Source: Planctomycetota bacterium (GTDB lineage: Bacteria > Planctomycetota > Planctomycetia > Pirellulales > Thermoguttaceae). From it: DNA of 8,210 bases. Of this stretch, positions 6,041-8,210 are shown in pieces (the stretch's first letter is position 1; each line of letters starts with the position of its first letter). Below the pieces are notes generated by a model. That model made no database searches. It was not told the DNA's origin and worked only from the letters and a program-made list of their open reading frames with translations. Made by a program: the position numbers and the translations under genes. Location of the stretch: positions 1 through 8,210 of the forward strand of contig JAEWUR010000593.1 in assembly GCA_023397045.1 (NCBI GenBank). The letters are read 5' to 3'.

Positions 6041-6064
6041 TTTCTAGCAAATGGGATATTCAAT

Positions 6065-7426
6065 ATGAAACGTTTTGACGAGAGTCAGCGAATTGGTGTT
6101 TCTTCTCGGCGGGGTTTTTTGAAGGCGACGGGTCGCGTTGCGGCGGCGTCGGCGTTGGCGGGCATGATCGTGCCGAAGGTTCATGCCGCCGGCGATGGTG
6201 CGATCAAGGTTGCCCTGGTCGGCTGCGGCGGTCGCGGGACGGGCGCGGCGGCCAATGCGTTGGGGACGACCGGCGGACCGGTCAAGTTGGTTGCGATGGC
6301 CGACGTTTTCGAGAGCCACGTCAAGAATTGTTGCGAGCGGTTGAAGAAGGAGTGCGGCGAACTGGTGGATGTGCCGTTGGAACGTCAGTTCGTGGGATTC
6401 GACGGGTATCGCAAGGCGATCGATTGTCTGTCGCCGGGCGACGTGGTGATTTTCGCGACGCCGCCGGCTTTTCGATGGGTGCATTTTCAGTATGCGATCG
6501 AAAAGGGCGTCCACACGTTCATGGAGAAGCCGACGACGGTCGACGGCCCGACGACGCGGAAGATGTTGGCGCTGGCGGAAGAGTCGGAGAAGAAGAATTT
6601 GAAGGTGGGCGTCGGACTGATGTGGCGGCACGCGCCGGCCCGGCGGGAGTTGAAGGATCAGATTGCCTCGGGGCGGATTGGGGACATTCTGTTGATGCGG
6701 ACGTATCGGATGCACGGCCCGCTGGCGTCGTTCGCGTCGGAGCCCAATCCAGGCGAGGTGAGCGAGTTGCTTTATCAGATTCAGCGGTTTCACAGTTTTC
6801 TTTGGGCGAGCGGGGGCTGCTACAGCGATTTTTACATTCACAGCATCGACGAGTGCTGTTGGATGAAGGATGCCTGGCCGGTCGAGGCGAAGGCCAGCGG
6901 CGGACGGCACTACCGGAACACGTCGATCGATCAGAACTTCGACAACTATTCGGTCGAGTACACGTTTGGCGACGGGGCGAAACTGATGATGTTTGGGCGG
7001 TGCATCGCCGGTGCGTACGAGGAGTTCGACAGTCTCGCGCACGGCACGAAGGGACTTGCGTCGATCAGTGACGGGCGGATTTTCAAGGGGCAGAATGCGG
7101 CGAAGTCGGAGATTGCGTGGAAGTCTTCGAAATCGAACGATTGGGGTTATGGCGTCGAGTGGCAGGACCTGCTCGACGCGATTCGCAGCGACACGCCGTA
7201 TAACGAGGCGCGTCGCGGCGCCGAGGCGAGCCTGGTGACCAGCATGGGGCGCATGGCCGCCCATACCGGACAGGTGATTACTTACGATCAGATTATGAAT
7301 TTGGATCACGAGTTTGCGCCTGAGGTGGACAAGCTGGCGATGGATTCGGCGGCTCCGGTGTTGGCCAACGCGGAAGGGAAATATCCGGTGCCGATGCCGG
7401 GCATTACGACGAAGTACGAATATTGA
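6065..7426 (+). CDS. Tat-exported Gfo/Idh/MocA-family oxidoreductase (second of three)
   Basis: This 453-residue predicted NAD(P)-dependent oxidoreductase begins with a twin-arginine signal, SRRGFLK (14-20), then AAASALAGMIVPKVHA (26-41) with likely cleavage after the HAA region. The nucleotide-binding loop is ALVGCGGRGTG (50-60) and the EKP motif is FMEKP (152-156). In the substrate domain, SGGCYSDFYIHSIDECCW (249-266) contains D255, H259 and D262 as catalytic candidates. The tail YPVPMPGITTKYEY (440-453) is typical of this planctomycete group. The start is ATG 6065, chosen because it puts the Tat motif at the N-terminus. The Shine-Dalgarno site is weak (GGGA at 6053-6056, 8 bases away). The frame is open upstream through the repeat array to 5651, but using that would bury the export signal. 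A 37-base gap leads to the third oxidoreductase, so these two are probably one operon. Substrate unknown. Confidence 0.92.
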   Translation: MKRFDESQRIGVSSRRGFLKATGRVAAASALAGMIVPKVHAAGDGAIKVALVGCGGRGTGAAANALGTTGGPVKLVAMADVFESHVKNCCERLKKECGELVDVPLERQFVGFDGYRKAIDCLSPGDVVIFATPPAFRWVHFQYAIEKGVHTFMEKPTTVDGPTTRKMLALAEESEKKNLKVGVGLMWRHAPARRELKDQIASGRIGDILLMRTYRMHGPLASFASEPNPGEVSELLYQIQRFHSFLWASGGCYSDFYIHSIDECCWMKDAWPVEAKASGGRHYRNTSIDQNFDNYSVEYTFGDGAKLMMFGRCIAGAYEEFDSLAHGTKGLASISDGRIFKGQNAAKSEIAWKSSKSNDWGYGVEWQDLLDAIRSDTPYNEARRGAEASLVTSMGRMAAHTGQVITYDQIMNLDHEFAPEVDKLAMDSAAPVLANAEGKYPVPMPGITTKYEY

Positions 7427-7450
7427 TTTGACTAATGACAACCTGCTTCC

Positions 7451-7457
7451 GGGAGAG
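7451..7457 (+). promoter_or_regulatory. Shine-Dalgarno site of the third oxidoreductase
   Basis: GGGAGAG lies 6 bases before the ATG at 7464. An in-frame ATG three codons later (7473) is too far from it, so 7464 is preferred. Confidence 0.65.
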
Positions 7458-7463
7458 ATCGAC

Positions 7464-8210
7464 ATGGAATCGATGGGACAAAGTGCATCACGGCGGGATT
7501 TTCTCAAGACGAGCGGTCGCATCGCGGCGGCGTCGGCGTTGGCGGGCGTGATCGTGCCGAGGGTTCATGCGGCGGGCGACGATGCGATCCGGATCGCGCT
7601 GGTCGGTTGCGGCGGTCGCGGGACCGGCGCGGCGGCGAACGCGATGAGCACCGCGGCCAACGTGAAACTCGTCGCGATGGCCGACGCCTTTGAGGACTCG
7701 CTGGAAATCAGCCTCAAGAATCTTCAGAAGGAGTTTGCGGATCAGATCGACGTGCCGGCGGAGCGGCAGTTTGTCGGTCTGGACGCTTACCAGAGCGCGG
7801 TCGACAGCGAGGTCGACGTGGTGTTGATCTGCACGCCGCCGGGTGTTCGTCCGCCGCAGTTCGAGGCGGCGGTTCGTGCCGGCCGGCATGTGTTCATGGA
7901 GAAGCCGCTGGCTACGGACGTGCCCGGCGTGCGTCGAATCATGGCGGCGAGCGACGAGGCGAAGAAGAAGAAACTGGCGGTGGCGGTGGGCCATCATTTG
8001 CGTCATGAGGTGAAGCACCGAAAGATCGTCGAGCGGATTCACGAGGGGGCCATCGGGGACCTGCAATTCCTTCGGGTTTATTTCAACACGGGCGCGATTT
8101 GGGTGCGACCGCGTCAGGCCGGCCAGACGGAAATGCAACACCAGGTACGCAACTGGTATCATTTCACGTGGCTCAGTGGCGATCATATTGCCGAGCAGCA
8201 TGTTCATGAC
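7464..8210 (+). CDS. Tat-exported Gfo/Idh/MocA-family oxidoreductase (third of three, cut by window edge)
   Basis: The first 249 codons are open to the right edge with no stop, so the gene continues outside; relatives suggest roughly 430-460 residues in all. The twin-arginine signal is SRRDFLK (9-15), followed by AAASALAGVIVPRVHA (21-36). The cofactor loop is ALVGCGGRGTG (45-55), the EKP motif is FMEKP (144-148), and the substrate domain begins with NWYHFTWLSGDHIAEQHVHD (230-249), where the last His/Asp residues are in the family's active-site position. From residue 9 to about 110 it closely follows the second oxidoreductase (for example VDVPLERQFVG against IDVPAERQFVG). After the EKP motif the two differ much more: the active-site region reads WLSGDHIAEQHVHD here but WASGGCYSDFYIHSID there. 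The two probably share cofactor use and export but handle different substrates (inference). Confidence 0.9.
   Translation, partial: MESMGQSASRRDFLKTSGRIAAASALAGVIVPRVHAAGDDAIRIALVGCGGRGTGAAANAMSTAANVKLVAMADAFEDSLEISLKNLQKEFADQIDVPAERQFVGLDAYQSAVDSEVDVVLICTPPGVRPPQFEAAVRAGRHVFMEKPLATDVPGVRRIMAASDEAKKKKLAVAVGHHLRHEVKHRKIVERIHEGAIGDLQFLRVYFNTGAIWVRPRQAGQTEMQHQVRNWYHFTWLSGDHIAEQHVHD

Noticed and set aside
5607..6047. Open frame beginning TTGA at the oxidoreductase stop, encoding a short hydrophobic start and PSPPAPLPKGEGS repeats
   Set aside because: The composition is fully explained by the stop-free 45-nt repeat. There is no Shine-Dalgarno spacing suited to TTG 5607, and equally long frames run through the repeat on the other strand.
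4261..6063. 600-residue open frame on the minus strand
   Set aside because: It is antisense to the first oxidoreductase and then runs through the repeat array. The sequence is Arg/Pro/His-rich, as expected for the antisense of a GC-rich gene.
6044..8207. Long minus-strand frames opposite the second and third oxidoreductases
   Set aside because: They are antisense shadows of GC-rich genes with clear family motifs on the + strand.

Overview
The window looks like chromosomal DNA from a planctomycete or a close relative (Planctomycetota / PVC group). The reasons are several Tat-exported Gfo/Idh/MocA oxidoreductases in a row, a secreted DUF1080 (3-keto-disaccharide hydrolase) protein, a PAS-AraC regulator, good Shine-Dalgarno sites and GC-rich coding DNA. 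This is inference from gene content; there is no rRNA or other phylogenetic marker.

Layout. Positions 1-442 hold no convincing gene, but carry two inverted repeats near the left edge and a weak possible promoter. Positions 443-2349 are a compact type II restriction-modification system on the + strand. A D12-class adenine-N6 methyltransferase is followed 29 bases later by a nuclease with unmistakable EcoRI-family motifs (PDGG, EVKNQG, GNAIER). This block is clearly less GC-rich than the rest (about 43-45% in sampled lines against about 65% in the oxidoreductase genes), which suggests horizontal acquisition. Converging on it is a PAS-AraC regulator gene (2385-3203, minus strand). Between that regulator and the enzyme genes lies a 116-bp miniature element with perfect 17-bp terminal inverted repeats (3271-3386).

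From 3476 to the right edge, all genes are on the + strand. They encode a Sec-exported DUF1080 protein, a Tat-exported Gfo/Idh oxidoreductase whose start overlaps the DUF1080 stop (ATGA), a 353-bp block of 45-nt hairpin-forming tandem repeats, a second Tat-exported Gfo/Idh protein, and a third that runs off the window. The second and third are paralogues with strikingly similar N-terminal thirds.

Working model (inference). The exported oxidoreductases carry tightly bound NAD(P) and interconvert hydroxyl and keto groups on sugars. The DUF1080 protein then cleaves or remodels the 3-keto-glycoside. The divergent PAS-AraC protein may sense a related metabolite and control the cluster. The restriction-modification system is a separate defence module. 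Its most interesting feature is the pairing of an EcoRI-like nuclease with a methyltransferase of a different type from M.EcoRI.
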